This document shows positions 47,704 through 56,983 of a stretch of 64,000 nt of DNA, one piece after another; the first letter of the stretch is position 1, and the number at the start of each line of letters is the position of its first letter. The DNA comes from Lichenicoccus roseus (GTDB lineage: Bacteria; Pseudomonadota; Alphaproteobacteria; Acetobacterales; Acetobacteraceae): assembly GCF_005844085.1 (NCBI RefSeq), contig NZ_VCDI01000007.1:122004-186003 (forward strand). The letters are read 5' to 3'. Position numbers and translations under genes: made by a program. Under the pieces are notes generated by a model that was not told the origin of the DNA, did not search any database, and worked only from the letters and a program-made list of their open reading frames with translations.

Positions 47704-48750
47704 TTAGAGTAGGAACACGCCCTTGCCGCTGGTTTGCTGGTCGAACAGCCTGTAGGCCTCTGGGCCCTGGTCGAGGGACCATTCCTCGGTGAACAGGGTC
47801 TCGACCGGCAGGTGTCGTTCGGCGACGAAGCGGGCGCAGTCGGCCAGTCCCATGATCGAGAACACCCAGCTGCCGTAGATGGTGCGCTGCTTGCGCAGCA
47901 TGTCGGCGCTGATGTCGAGGTCCATGTTGTGCCCCTCGCCCACCACGCACATCCGGCCCCACTCGCGCGTCGCGCGCAGCGCCGTCAGACGCCCCACCCC
48001 GGTGCCGGAGGTGTCCATCGCCAGTTCCGCGCCACGTCCGCCGGTCAGCGCCAGGATCGCCTCCACCGGATCGGTCTCGCGCGGGTTCACCACGTGCGCG
48101 GCGCCGAACTCGGTCGCACGCGCCAGCCGGTGCGCCTCGATGTCGAGCGCGATCACCCGCGCCCCCAGCGCGCTGCCCAGCAGGGTGGCGGACAGACCGA
48201 CCGGACCCTGACCCACCACCACCAGCGTGTCGTCGCCCGAAACATCCAGCCGCTTGAGCGCGCTGTATGCCGTGCCGGTGCCACAGGCGACCGCGGCCCC
48301 GGTCTTGAACGACAGCGCGTCCGGCAGCTTGACCACGTTGCTGGCCGCCGCCTTCAGGTAGGGTGCGTGGCCACCGTTGGCGGTGATGCCGTAGATCGCC
48401 TCCAGCCCGTTGTCGCACATCTGCGGCCAGCCGGACCGGCAGGTGCGGCAGCAGTCGCAGCCATGCGCGTGATGCACCATCACCCGGTCGCCGATGCGGG
48501 CCTGCCGTGGATCCACCCCGGCGCCCACCGCCTCGATGACGCCGCACGGCTCGTGGCCGGCCACCACAGGACCCGCCAGCTTGATGCCGATGCCCGGATC
48601 CTCGCCCTTCGGCGTGCGGTAGAACTTCAGGTCGCTGCCGCACATGCCGGACGCCCTGATGGCGACCACCACCTCGCCCGGACCCGGCGTCGGATCAGGA
48701 AACGACATCAGCTCGACCTCGCGGCCGCCGGTGAAGACGAGACCCTGCAT
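47704..48750 (-). CDS. Zinc-dependent alcohol dehydrogenase, copy 2
   Basis: Identical to the protein at 34294-35340 except near its last residues, where the repeat border falls within the final codons (GVFLL instead of GVFVL, and a TAA instead of a TAG stop). Zinc-binding residues and NAD motif are all intact. It heads the operon binding protein-two permeases-ATPase-Gfo/Idh dehydrogenase, as copy 1 heads another transport operon. The lack of divergence points to very recent duplication or ongoing gene conversion. Confidence 0.93.
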   Translation of the reverse strand: MQGLVFTGGREVELMSFPDPTPGPGEVVVAIRASGMCGSDLKFYRTPKGEDPGIGIKLAGPVVAGHEPCGVIEAVGAGVDPRQARIGDRVMVHHAHGCDCCRTCRSGWPQMCDNGLEAIYGITANGGHAPYLKAAASNVVKLPDALSFKTGAAVACGTGTAYSALKRLDVSGDDTLVVVGQGPVGLSATLLGSALGARVIALDIEAHRLARATEFGAAHVVNPRETDPVEAILALTGGRGAELAMDTSGTGVGRLTALRATREWGRMCVVGEGHNMDLDISADMLRKQRTIYGSWVFSIMGLADCARFVAERHLPVETLFTEEWSLDQGPEAYRLFDQQTSGKGVFLL

Positions 48751-48858
48751 GCTGGCTCCTTCCCTCCCGCCCGGGGGCGATACCCCAAGCCGCGCGACAT
48801 GGCTGTCGCTGTTGTTGGTAAGCCTAGTATACCACAGACGCCGGGAAAGAAAGTGCCT
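47713..48858. repeat. Direct repeat DR1, right copy
   Basis: Right-hand copy of the 1,146-bp segment at 34303-35448, same orientation. Together the copies enclose 12,264 bases with gntR, the RLP operon and transporter 2. Recombination between them would delete or amplify a 13,410-bp unit. The copied part places the same promoter and operator before the transporter-2 operon and, on the other side, before the amidase operon. Confidence 0.95.
48816..48834. promoter_or_regulatory. Putative GntR operator, site 4 (between dehydrogenase copy 2 and the amidase operon)
   Basis: The same 19-mer as at 35406, since it lies in the repeat. It is 66 bases upstream of dehydrogenase copy 2 and 132 bases upstream of the divergent amidase gene, so it may control both operons. 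Confidence 0.62.
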
Positions 48859-48965
48859 GCGGCCTTGCGGCGCTGTTGTCGGCTCACGTCATCGTTGATC
48901 GGTCTGGCCATCGAAACCGACGTACTGCTCGCAGTCGGCAATCGAGGGCAGCAGGACGTGAAGCC

Positions 48966-50141
48966 ATGAAGATCGTCGAGCGTCTGGACGACGCGCTGAC
49001 CCGGATCGCGCGGCAGGAGGAGGAGCTGCACGCCTGGGCGCATGTCGATGCGACCGGTGCGCGGAGGCAGGCCGCATCCTCGCTGCCGGGGCAGCCACTC
49101 GATGGTGTGCTCGTTGGCGTCAAGGACATCATCGATGTTGGTGGACTGCCGTGCTGCCTTGGCAGCCCGATCTACCGCGACCGTATTGCCTTCGCCGATG
49201 CCGCGTTGGTAGCGCGGTTGAAGGCGCTCGGCGCCATCGTGCTCGGCAAGACGACGACGACGGCGTTCGCCTACCTGGAACCGGCGGCCACCCGCAATCC
49301 GCTGGATCTCGCGCGGTCCCCCGGTGGCTCCTCGAGTGGATCGGCCGCCGCGGTTGCAGCGGGCCAGGTCGATGTCGCCCTCGCGACGCAGACGGCCGGA
49401 TCGATCGCCCGCCCGTCCGCCTTCTGCGGGATCGTCGGCTACAAGCCGACGCACGGCCGCTTCGGGCTGGCCGGAGTGGCAAGTTCGGCACCCACCCTGG
49501 ACACGGTCGGCTGGATGACCCGGAATGTCGAGACCAGCCTGCGCCTGCACCTCGCGCTCGGCGGCGATACGCCGATCGGGCCAGCGCACAGCCTCGGCTT
49601 CTGCCGGACGATGCATTGGGATGTGGCAGAGCCTGCGATGCGCAATGCCTTCCTGCGGGCCACCGCGATGCTCGGGGCATCCGAGGTACCCTCGCCACCC
49701 GGTACGCTGGAAACCTGCCACCGGACCATCATGCACTTCGAAATGGCGCGCGACCTCTCGACGGATTGGCTGCAGCATCGCGAGGCGATGTCGCCACCAC
49801 TGCACGCGCTGCTGTCGCAACCGGCACCCTCGGCGCGGGACTATCGAGAAGCTCTGTCGCTGCGGCGGAGGTTCGACCTCGACGAATTGTTCGGTACGCA
49901 CGAGGTGTTGCTGACGCCGTCCGCGCCCGGCGAGGCGGTGCCCTATGGATCGACCGGCGATCCGGCATTCAACCGTTTTGTCACCCTGCTGGGCTGCCCG
50001 AGCGTCACGCTTCCGTTCGCGCACGGGCCAAACGGCCTTCCCCTGGGGCTGCAGATCATCGCGCGGCCGGAGCAGGATCCGATGCTGCTCGCCACCGCGG
50101 GCGAGGTCGAAGCCCGGCTTGGTCGCGAACGGACTCTGTGA
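48966..50141 (+). CDS. Amidase signature family hydrolase
   Basis: A 391-residue amidase with the Ser-cisSer-Lys triad: Lys53 in VGVKDIID, the cis-serine in [16 protein letters not shown] (about residue 123) and the nucleophile Ser146 in [15 protein letters not shown]. This enzyme class hydrolyses amides, including carbamoyl compounds such as allophanate. The start at 48966 gives an ordinary N-terminus; the frame is open further upstream without family similarity. First gene of a four-gene operon divergent from dehydrogenase copy 2. Confidence 0.9.
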   Translation: MKIVERLDDALTRIARQEEELHAWAHVDATGARRQAASSLPGQPLDGVLVGVKDIIDVGGLPCCLGSPIYRDRIAFADAALVARLKALGAIVLGKTTTTAFAYLEPAATRNPLDLARSPGGSSSGSAAAVAAGQVDVALATQTAGSIARPSAFCGIVGYKPTHGRFGLAGVASSAPTLDTVGWMTRNVETSLRLHLALGGDTPIGPAHSLGFCRTMHWDVAEPAMRNAFLRATAMLGASEVPSPPGTLETCHRTIMHFEMARDLSTDWLQHREAMSPPLHALLSQPAPSARDYREALSLRRRFDLDELFGTHEVLLTPSAPGEAVPYGSTGDPAFNRFVTLLGCPSVTLPFAHGPNGLPLGLQIIARPEQDPMLLATAGEVEARLGRERTL

Positions 50142-50166
50142 CAGCCTGCGGATCATGGGGAGCACC

Positions 50167-51372
50167 ATGTCCGACAGACGCATCTATGTGGCCGGCACCT
50201 GCGACACCAAGGGTGCCGAACTACGCTACGTCCGCGACCTGATCGCGGCGCGGGGATTGGTCGCGGTCGTCGTCGACGTCTCCACCGCTGCAGATGGTGA
50301 CGGTGGCGACATCCCACCCGGGGAAGTCGCGCGCTACCATCCGGACGGACCGCAGGCGGTCTTCACCGGGGACCGCGGACGTTCGATCGCCGCCATGGCA
50401 GTAGCCTTCGACCACTACCTGCGGGCACGTGACGACGTCGCCGGCGTGATCGGTCTTGGCGGCTCCGGCGGAACCGCGCTGGTCGCACCGGCAATGCAAG
50501 CGCTGCCGGTCGGCGTGCCAAAACTCCTGGTCTCGACCGTCGCTTCCGGCAACGTCGCCCCCTATGTGGGCGCCAGCGACATCGCGATGATGTATTCTGT
50601 CACCGACCTTGCCGGCCTGAACCGGATTTCGCGCACGGTGCTGGCCAATGCCGCCCACGCCATCGCGGGCATGGCGCAGACCAGATTGAAAATATCGGCT
50701 GGCGACAAGGATGCCATCGGGATCACCATGTTCGGGGTGACCACGCAGTGCGTGAACCGGCTGGTGTCGCGGCTGGAGGTCCGGCACGACTGCCTGGTCT
50801 TCCACGCCACCGGCACCGGTGGGCAGTCGATGGAGAAGCTGGTCGACTCCGGAATGCTGACCGGCGTGCTGGATGTCACCACCACGGAAGTCGCAGACCT
50901 GTTGATGGGTGGCATCATGGCCTGCAGCCGGGACCGGTTCGGTGCCATCGCGCGAACCGGGATCCCCTATGTCGGCTCCTGCGGCGCGGTCGACATGGTG
51001 AATTTCGCCGCGCTGGACACCGTGCCGGCGCACTACCGCGATCGCAACCTCCTTGCCCACAACCCGCAGATCACGCTGATGCGGACCACGGCGGACGAGA
51101 ATGCGCAGATCGGACGCTGGATCGGCGAGCGCCTCAATCTATGCGACGGGCCGGTGCGCTTCCTGCTGCCACTGGGAGGGGTCTCGCTACTCGATGCACC
51201 GGGACAAGTGTTCCACGATCCCGAAGCGGACGCGGCGCTGTTCGCGTCGCTCGAGCAGACCGTGCGGCAGACCGATCGCCGTCGCCTCGTCCGAGTTCCG
51301 GCCGCGATCAACGATGATGCCTTCGCCGATGCCCTGCTCGACCATTTCCACGACATCATGGGGGATGCATAG
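50167..51372 (+). CDS. Tm-1-like ATP-binding domain protein (UPF0261)
   Basis: A 401-residue protein related to the N-terminal half of tomato Tm-1. Marks are [20 protein letters not shown] at the N-terminus, [18 protein letters not shown] as a nucleotide loop, [20 protein letters not shown] and [18 protein letters not shown]. The start at 50167 has GGGGAG four bases upstream; ATG 50155 is an in-frame option. In plants and many bacteria this domain is joined to, or next to, the TIM-barrel protein encoded by the following gene, so the two work together. The reaction is not established. Confidence 0.88.
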   Translation: MSDRRIYVAGTCDTKGAELRYVRDLIAARGLVAVVVDVSTAADGDGGDIPPGEVARYHPDGPQAVFTGDRGRSIAAMAVAFDHYLRARDDVAGVIGLGGSGGTALVAPAMQALPVGVPKLLVSTVASGNVAPYVGASDIAMMYSVTDLAGLNRISRTVLANAAHAIAGMAQTRLKISAGDKDAIGITMFGVTTQCVNRLVSRLEVRHDCLVFHATGTGGQSMEKLVDSGMLTGVLDVTTTEVADLLMGGIMACSRDRFGAIARTGIPYVGSCGAVDMVNFAALDTVPAHYRDRNLLAHNPQITLMRTTADENAQIGRWIGERLNLCDGPVRFLLPLGGVSLLDAPGQVFHDPEADAALFASLEQTVRQTDRRRLVRVPAAINDDAFADALLDHFHDIMGDA

Positions 51373-51373
51373 G

Positions 51374-52204
51374 ATGCCGAGACTGCGCCGGGCCGACATC
51401 ATGGAGCGCCTCACGAAGATGGTGCATGATCGACAGCCGATCCTGGGTGGCGGTGCCGGAACCGGGCTGTCGGCAAAATGCGAGGAAGCCGGCGGCGTCG
51501 ATCTCATCGTGATCTACAATTCCGGCCGCTACCGGATGGCCGGACGTGGCTCGCTGGCTGGCATGCTGGCATACGGCAACGCGAACGAGATCGTGGTCGA
51601 GATGGCGCGCGAGGTGCTACCAGTGGTGCGGCGGACACCGGTGCTCGCAGGTGTGAACGGCACCGATCCATTCTGCCACTTCGACCACTTCCTCAATCAC
51701 CTCGGCAGCATCGGCTTCTCGGGTGTGCAGAATTTCCCCACCGTCGGGCTGATCGACGGGACGTTCCGGGCGTCCCTGGAGGAGACCGGCATGGGATACG
51801 GGCTGGAGGTCGATCTCATACGCATGGCGCGTGCAAAGGACTTCCTGACCACGCCTTATGTCTTCAACCCGGAAGACGCGGTGGCGATGGTGCAAGCGGG
51901 TGCGGATATACTGGTCGCACATATGGGGCTGACCACCGGCGGCGCGATCGGGGCGACGACATCCGGAACGCTGGAGGATTGCGTTGGCCGGATCAACGCC
52001 ATCGCGGACGCGGCGCTGCGCGAGCGGCCGGGCATCATCCTGCTCTGCCACGGCGGTCCGATCGCGCAGCCAGAAGACGCGCAGTACATCCTTTCGCGCT
52101 GCCCGGACTGCCACGGCTTCTACGGCGCCTCCAGCATGGAGCGGCTGCCGAGCGAGACCGCCTTGATCGAGCAGACAAAGCGGTTCAAGCAGATCATCCG
52201 CTGA
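51374..52204 (+). CDS. PEP-hydrolase-like TIM-barrel protein
   Basis: A 276-residue protein of the PEP mutase/isocitrate-lyase-like superfamily subgroup found as the C-terminal half of Tm-1. Marks are [51 protein letters not shown] and [16 protein letters not shown], followed by CHGGPI and [12 protein letters not shown]. It begins one base after the upstream stop. Members are annotated as phosphoenolpyruvate hydrolases, but a C-C or C-P bond lyase is equally likely in this setting. Confidence 0.87.
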   Translation: MPRLRRADIMERLTKMVHDRQPILGGGAGTGLSAKCEEAGGVDLIVIYNSGRYRMAGRGSLAGMLAYGNANEIVVEMAREVLPVVRRTPVLAGVNGTDPFCHFDHFLNHLGSIGFSGVQNFPTVGLIDGTFRASLEETGMGYGLEVDLIRMARAKDFLTTPYVFNPEDAVAMVQAGADILVAHMGLTTGGAIGATTSGTLEDCVGRINAIADAALRERPGIILLCHGGPIAQPEDAQYILSRCPDCHGFYGASSMERLPSETALIEQTKRFKQIIR

Positions 52205-52223
52205 GGACGGGAGGACACCGGTG

Positions 52224-53156
52224 ATGGCCCAGGCGCTTGCGAGTACGATCATCGAGGCACCGGTCGAAGCGGTCTGGGCGGCGGTCCGCGACTTCGGCGC
52301 ACTGGCCGCGTGGCACCCCGGCATCGCGAGGAGCGTCGTCGAGCAGGGCCACGATCCCGACGTGGTAGGATGCATACGCGAACTCACGCTGCACGATGGC
52401 GGTATCGCTCGCGAACGCCTCGTGATGCTTGACGACAGCCGCTACCGCTTCACCTACAACTTCGAGACGCCGCCTTTCCCGGTCGCGAACTATCTCTCGA
52501 CCCTCGAGCTGATCCCGGTCACCAACGGCGATGCGACCTATGCGCGCTGGTCGGCGACCTTCGACGAGAAGCCCGAAGACACCGGGAGGTATGTCGACGT
52601 GGTCTCGAACGGCATTTTTGCGCCCGGTCTGGCCGGGTTGGCGAGCCGGCTCAGGGAAACGACGGTATCCGCCCCGGGCCTGCGCTGGCAGGGTCACCGT
52701 CCGGCAAAAGTCTTCTGCTCGTCGGTGATCCCGGCATCGCTCGAACGCGTCTGGCAGGAGATGCGGAACTTCGCAGGCATGGGTGGCTGGCATCCGGAAA
52801 TCAGGGACATGTGCATGCTGGGTGATGTCCGGGCGGACAAGGTTTCCGGCGTACGAGACTTCCGCTTCGGAACGGGACGCTTGCGGGAGCAGCTGACCTT
52901 GCTGTCAGACCTGGATCATGAGTTCCGCTACAAGATCAATGCCAGCGATACGGCGTGGCTGAACTACCATGCCGGCGTCAGGCTGTATCCGATCACGACA
53001 TCAGGCGAGAGCCTTGCCGTCTGGACTGCCGATTGGACCGCCTCGGCGGTCGACGACGTCACGCTGATCCCCATGGTGCATGGCGAGGTTTTCCAGCTTG
53101 CCTTTGACACCTTGAGCCAGACGCTCGTTGCGCAGGGTGTGGCTCGCCGGCTCTAG
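52224..53156 (+). CDS. Tandem SRPBCC (polyketide-cyclase-like) protein
   Basis: A 310-residue protein with two START/SRPBCC domains. The first is at about residues 1-140 (IIEAPVEAVWAAVRDFGALA, AAWHPGI) and the second at about 155-310 (SSVIPASLERVWQEMRNFAG, GGWHPEIRDM); both share the W-H-P element after the first helices. Single-domain relatives of about 140-150 residues bind or cyclise hydrophobic ligands. The start has GGGAGG nine bases upstream; a GTG one codon earlier is possible. It closes the amidase operon. Confidence 0.85.
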   Translation: MAQALASTIIEAPVEAVWAAVRDFGALAAWHPGIARSVVEQGHDPDVVGCIRELTLHDGGIARERLVMLDDSRYRFTYNFETPPFPVANYLSTLELIPVTNGDATYARWSATFDEKPEDTGRYVDVVSNGIFAPGLAGLASRLRETTVSAPGLRWQGHRPAKVFCSSVIPASLERVWQEMRNFAGMGGWHPEIRDMCMLGDVRADKVSGVRDFRFGTGRLREQLTLLSDLDHEFRYKINASDTAWLNYHAGVRLYPITTSGESLAVWTADWTASAVDDVTLIPMVHGEVFQLAFDTLSQTLVAQGVARRL

Positions 53157-54339
53157 CGGCTCTTGCGTGATACGATGCAGCCGTTCGTGTTTCCAGGAAC
53201 TTCACGAGAACAGGCTTTTGGCGCTGCCTGGCGGCATCAACTCGGAAGCAGCTAGGCTGTCTTACGAAAGGCGTCCTTCATCGACGTCCCATTCGAGCAG
53301 CCGAAGGAGGGGACGTGAAGGTAGACCGTAAGACCGTGCGGCCCCCAGTCGCGCGAAAGATGCTTACCGGACTGCTTGGATACGATCTGGTGCGAGATCA
53401 CGGTCCTGAAGCCATTCTTCCTCCAGTCCTATCCCAGCTCATCGTCCTCGCAGAACCAGTTGATTTCGACCTTGCCGCCTAGAACCGATAGCGCGCCGAA
53501 GTCGGTCAAGACAATCGTGGTGATTGCCCGCGCACCTACGAGCACGAAGGGCCTGTCGAACCTGGCACACGGCTCCCCACCGTCTGCCTCCGCCTCCTGG
53601 TAAGGCAAAAGCATCTTGCGCAACAGGCGCTGGTTTCAACATTCTGGTCGGAACCGGAGCGTTCAGGTTCGCCACGCGGCAGAACCAGTTCATGCGTGCT
53701 GCAAGAGCCTGCAAACTCTGGAAAACGGTGCCAACAAGATCCCGGGGTGTTACAGCAGAGCGAGCGCTAAGGGTGAGCAACCCACCCGCTACTGCGAAGA
53801 GGCTCTTGATGCTGTGGTCGAGTTCCTTAACAAGGAGCCTCTGTGGCCCAGGTGGGACCTTCTTCCCGGTTATGTCTAGCGTGACGGTGATAAGTTCATG
53901 GCCCACGCCATCGGCACCCCCCATGATTGCACCCAGCCTATGGTCTGACGCCGGGCACCTATCGTCAGATGTAGGGTCTTCCAGACACGTATCCCATAGT
54001 CGCACCCAATTACACCGAGCGGTGGAGTACACTGGCCAGACGGGTAGAGCGGAACCCCGGTTACCAGCATCAGCCGACAAGCCTTCTCCAGGTTTTCGTT
54101 GAACGGCGACCTGCGTGCAGGATGATTAACGGGAAGACTGCGGCAGTTGGGAAGCCCGCCAGTTGGTCCGGACCCTGCCGGCAAGCCCTTGGGCATGGAT
54201 GCAGCCAAGCAGATCGCGGACGCCGTCGAACGTTCAACACCGGTGGGCAGCGTGGATATTCGACAAATACCGGATAGTTTTCGACCGGGATCGATCCGGC
54301 GGGTACGATCGCGAGACCCATTGGCCTATTGTCGAAGCG
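53157..54339. other. Gene-poor stretch of about 1.2 kb
   Basis: No reading frame here looks like a known protein. The base composition is visibly less GC-rich than the flanks, third codon positions show no GC bias, and stop codons are frequent in all frames. Two sub-stretches repeat GAACTGGTTCTGC-like words on the minus strand (near 53455 and 53690). It may be an old insertion or decayed genes. A short conserved-looking frame near 54190 (MDAAKQIADAVERSTPVGS) was noted without a family. Confidence 0.4.
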
Positions 54340-55479
54340 ATGATGCCATTCAAGCGCACCCGCCCCACAGGTCCGACAACTTCGACCGGCCTATTGAGCG
54401 AGCGCTTTGCGCTGTCTTCAGCTGCGGGTGTTTGGCTGCTCTATACAGCGCTCGTCGGGGTCCGGGTGACAAGCTTCGGCTTCCCGCGGCCGCTCATGCT
54501 GATGGAGCGCCATCTCCTCACCGCGGGCGCCGGAATCGTGCTCGACGTGCTGCTCTATCTCGTTCTTCGGCGGACGGAGCGTGCGACGACGAGGAGAAGG
54601 GTCGCGCTCGCCATCCTGCTCGCAGCACCACCGGCAGTCCTACTGTCAATCGTCAATTACAACGTGCTCTACGTCCTGGCGCCGGCCGAACTGTTCGCCG
54701 GCACTGACATCGATATCCATCCCCCTTTCATCCGCGATATATTTCAGACACTTATCGAAAACTATTTTGTCGTCGTCGCCTGGGCCGTGCTCTACATTGC
54801 ATTTTCGATTGCGGTGCAGACCGGGGATGCCATGCGGCGGGTAGCAATCTCCGAAGCGGCGGCGCGGACCGCGGAACTGCGCGCGCTGCGCTACCAGCTC
54901 GACCCGCATTTCCTTTTCAACGCGCTGAACACCGTCTCCGGTCTGGTTCTGACCGGCGAGCTTGCGAAGGCGGACAGCACCATCGACGCGCTGTGCAGCT
55001 TCCTCCGTACCACCATGACGCTCGACGCGACGGCCGATATTGGGCTTGGGGACGAGGTCGCGCTGCAGCATCTCTACCTCAGGATCGAGCAGGTGCGGTT
55101 TGCGGGTCGCCTAGTCGTCTCTGTTGACATACCTGCATCGCTGGCTGAGGCCCAGGTGCCGGTGCTGCTTCTGCAGCCCCTGGTTGAGAACAGCATCCGC
55201 CACGGAGTGGCGCGGTCGCTTTCGCCGGTGTTGCTGTCCTTCCTGGCCTGGGAGGCGGGCAGCCTACTCCACGTCGTGGTGGAGGATGACGGGCCGGGTG
55301 AGGCCGAAGGCAGCGTTCAAGCGGGCCACGGCGTCGGGCTAGTCAACGTCGCCTCGCGGCTGGCGGTGCGCTTCGACGGGCGTGCCTGGTGCAACGCCGC
55401 GGCTCGGCCTGGCGGGGGCTTTCGTACCGAATTGGTGCTCCCGCTCCGGCATGGACCCATGGACCGCGCATCGACATGA
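54340..55479 (+). CDS. LytS-type sensor histidine kinase
   Basis: A 379-residue membrane kinase. Four to five hydrophobic segments fill residues 25-160. The His_kinase domain has LRYQLDPHFLFNALNTVSGL, with the phosphorylated His190; LLLQPLVENSIRHGVA is the N box, and VVEDDGPGEAEG with GHGVGLVNVASRL are the G boxes of the ATPase. This short type, without PAS or GAF, pairs with LytTR response regulators. The second Met (54343) is an equal start candidate. The response-regulator gene overlaps its stop by ATGA. Confidence 0.92.
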   Translation: MMPFKRTRPTGPTTSTGLLSERFALSSAAGVWLLYTALVGVRVTSFGFPRPLMLMERHLLTAGAGIVLDVLLYLVLRRTERATTRRRVALAILLAAPPAVLLSIVNYNVLYVLAPAELFAGTDIDIHPPFIRDIFQTLIENYFVVVAWAVLYIAFSIAVQTGDAMRRVAISEAAARTAELRALRYQLDPHFLFNALNTVSGLVLTGELAKADSTIDALCSFLRTTMTLDATADIGLGDEVALQHLYLRIEQVRFAGRLVVSVDIPASLAEAQVPVLLLQPLVENSIRHGVARSLSPVLLSFLAWEAGSLLHVVVEDDGPGEAEGSVQAGHGVGLVNVASRLAVRFDGRAWCNAAARPGGGFRTELVLPLRHGPMDRAST

Positions 55480-56231
55480 ACGGCGGCGTCCTAAGAACGC
55501 TGATCGTCGATGACGAGCCGGTCGCGGCCCAGCGTCTGCGCGTCTTGAGCGAGGCGATCGACGGCCTGCGAGTGGTCGGGATCGCCGGCGACGGGATTGC
55601 GGCGATCGCAGCCATTGAGCGCCTGTCACCCCAACTGGTGCTGCTCGACATCGCCATGCCTGGCCTTGACGGGATCGAAGTTGCCCGCGCCGTCGGGGCA
55701 TTGCCATCGCGCCCTGCGATCGCGTTCTGCACAGCATACGATCAACATGCACTTGCCGCCTTCGAAGTCGGGGCCTTTGATTACCTGCTCAAGCCCGTCT
55801 CCCGGGAGCGCTTGTCGCGGAGCATAAGTCGCCTGCGCGCCTTTCCAGGCCAGCCTGCTACCCTGAAGCCGCGCATTTGGATCGATGATGTGTGGGTCCC
55901 GCATCGCGGTGTTATGCACCGCCTTCCAGTCGCCGACATTGATCGTATCGAGGCGGAACGTGACTATGTGCGGCTCTGGGCCGGCAGCAGCAGCTACCTG
56001 CTGCACGAGACCATTTCGAGGCTGGAAAGCCGTCTTGACCCCGAGTCGTTCGTTCGCCTCCGGCGGTCGGTGATCGCGCGGCGCTCGCTGCTGACAGGGC
56101 TGCGCCACGACGGCCTCGGTATTTGGAGCGCGCTGCTATCGGACGGCAGCGCCGTGCGCATCGGTCCGACGTTCCTGGCTGGCGTGAAGATGCTGCTGCT
56201 GAACCAATCCAGATCCGTGGGCCAGCCATAG
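55476..56231 (+). CDS. LytTR-family response regulator
   Basis: A 251-residue regulator. The receiver domain has the acidic pair Asp12-Asp13 in LIVDDEPVA, the phosphorylation site Asp58 in LVLLDIAMPGLDG, and FDYLLKPVSRE with the conserved Lys. The C-terminal LytTR DNA-binding domain begins at about residue 145 (HRLPVADIDRIEAERDYVRL) and ends with FVRLRRSVIARRSLL. It makes a complete pair with the kinase; the UrcA gene 169 bases downstream is a candidate target. Confidence 0.93.
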   Translation: MNGGVLRTLIVDDEPVAAQRLRVLSEAIDGLRVVGIAGDGIAAIAAIERLSPQLVLLDIAMPGLDGIEVARAVGALPSRPAIAFCTAYDQHALAAFEVGAFDYLLKPVSRERLSRSISRLRAFPGQPATLKPRIWIDDVWVPHRGVMHRLPVADIDRIEAERDYVRLWAGSSSYLLHETISRLESRLDPESFVRLRRSVIARRSLLTGLRHDGLGIWSALLSDGSAVRIGPTFLAGVKMLLLNQSRSVGQP

Positions 56232-56400
56232 CGGTGGCGAGATACAGTTCTGGTTTGAGCAGATCTCCAAGGCGATCCCTCTCGAAGGCCTTTCGTCGAA
56301 CCCTGATCGTGGTTTGTCGATGGATACGGGACGCTAGTCGCGATTGACGATAACTGGTTCTGTGCCGCCAGGATGGCGCATTGAATCGGAGATAACCCAC

Positions 56401-56757
56401 ATGCCGCCGTACACAAAAATGACTGCCGCCATTGCCTGCATTGCAATGCTGGCACTCGATTATCCACTTAAAGCTCTAGCCAATGACGACGACCAGAGCA
56501 CTATCATCGTCAACCTGTCAGGTCTCGACCTGACGACAGCTGCTGGCCATGCAGATGCAGAGCGGCGCATTGCCAGGGCTGCAGCACGGATCGCGGGCGA
56601 GCCTACTCCTGGCGATCTGCAAGGCGGCATCGCCTACGCAGCCAGGCGAGACGACATCGCACGAACTGCTGACCTCAGATTGGATCGTTTAATAGCACGT
56701 GCGCAACCGCCCAGGAACTACGGTGTCGTGTCGCTGACGGCCCCGACACGGTCGTAA
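56401..56757 (+). CDS. UrcA family secreted protein
   Basis: A 118-residue protein with an N-terminal signal peptide (TAAIACIAMLALDYPLKALA). The short UrcA motif is NLSGLDLTTAAGHADAERRI followed by ARAAARIAG. UrcA proteins are small, cysteine-poor envelope proteins of alphaproteobacteria and their function is unknown. The ATG has GGAG ten bases upstream (CGGAGATAACCCAC). Its cysteine, usual in many members after the motif (RRVC), is missing here. It lies behind the LytS/LytT pair. Confidence 0.75.
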   Translation: MPPYTKMTAAIACIAMLALDYPLKALANDDDQSTIIVNLSGLDLTTAAGHADAERRIARAAARIAGEPTPGDLQGGIAYAARRDDIARTADLRLDRLIARAQPPRNYGVVSLTAPTRS

Positions 56758-56983
56758 TGAATGACGCTTGGCGCGCGTCAGCCTAACGCTGGCCCTATGA
56801 CGTGGGTGCTCCGCTGGCCCGCCTTCAATTTCTGCGTGAAGTTAATGCCGGGTTGGCGGCGAAACCGCTCCGGCCTGGGAGGGCCGGTCTCAGATTACCA
56901 TTACGTCGTTGAACCGCCGTTTTTCCAGAAGGACCTCAGATGCGGCTGAAGGATCCATGTTCCCGCCACCCCTCAGGCAATCG

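Noticed and set aside
34303..48858. Composite transposon bounded by the direct repeats
   Set aside because: The repeats carry a dehydrogenase and promoter, with no transposase, no terminal inverted repeats and no target duplication seen at the borders. Plain segmental duplication explains them better.
53570..54010. Possible group II intron (GTGCGAC-like start near 54008 and GAGCCGTGTGC near 53590 on the minus strand)
   Set aside because: The bases after GAGCCGTGTGC do not pair to form the domain V hairpin, and there is no reverse-transcriptase frame. The evidence is too weak to call an intron.
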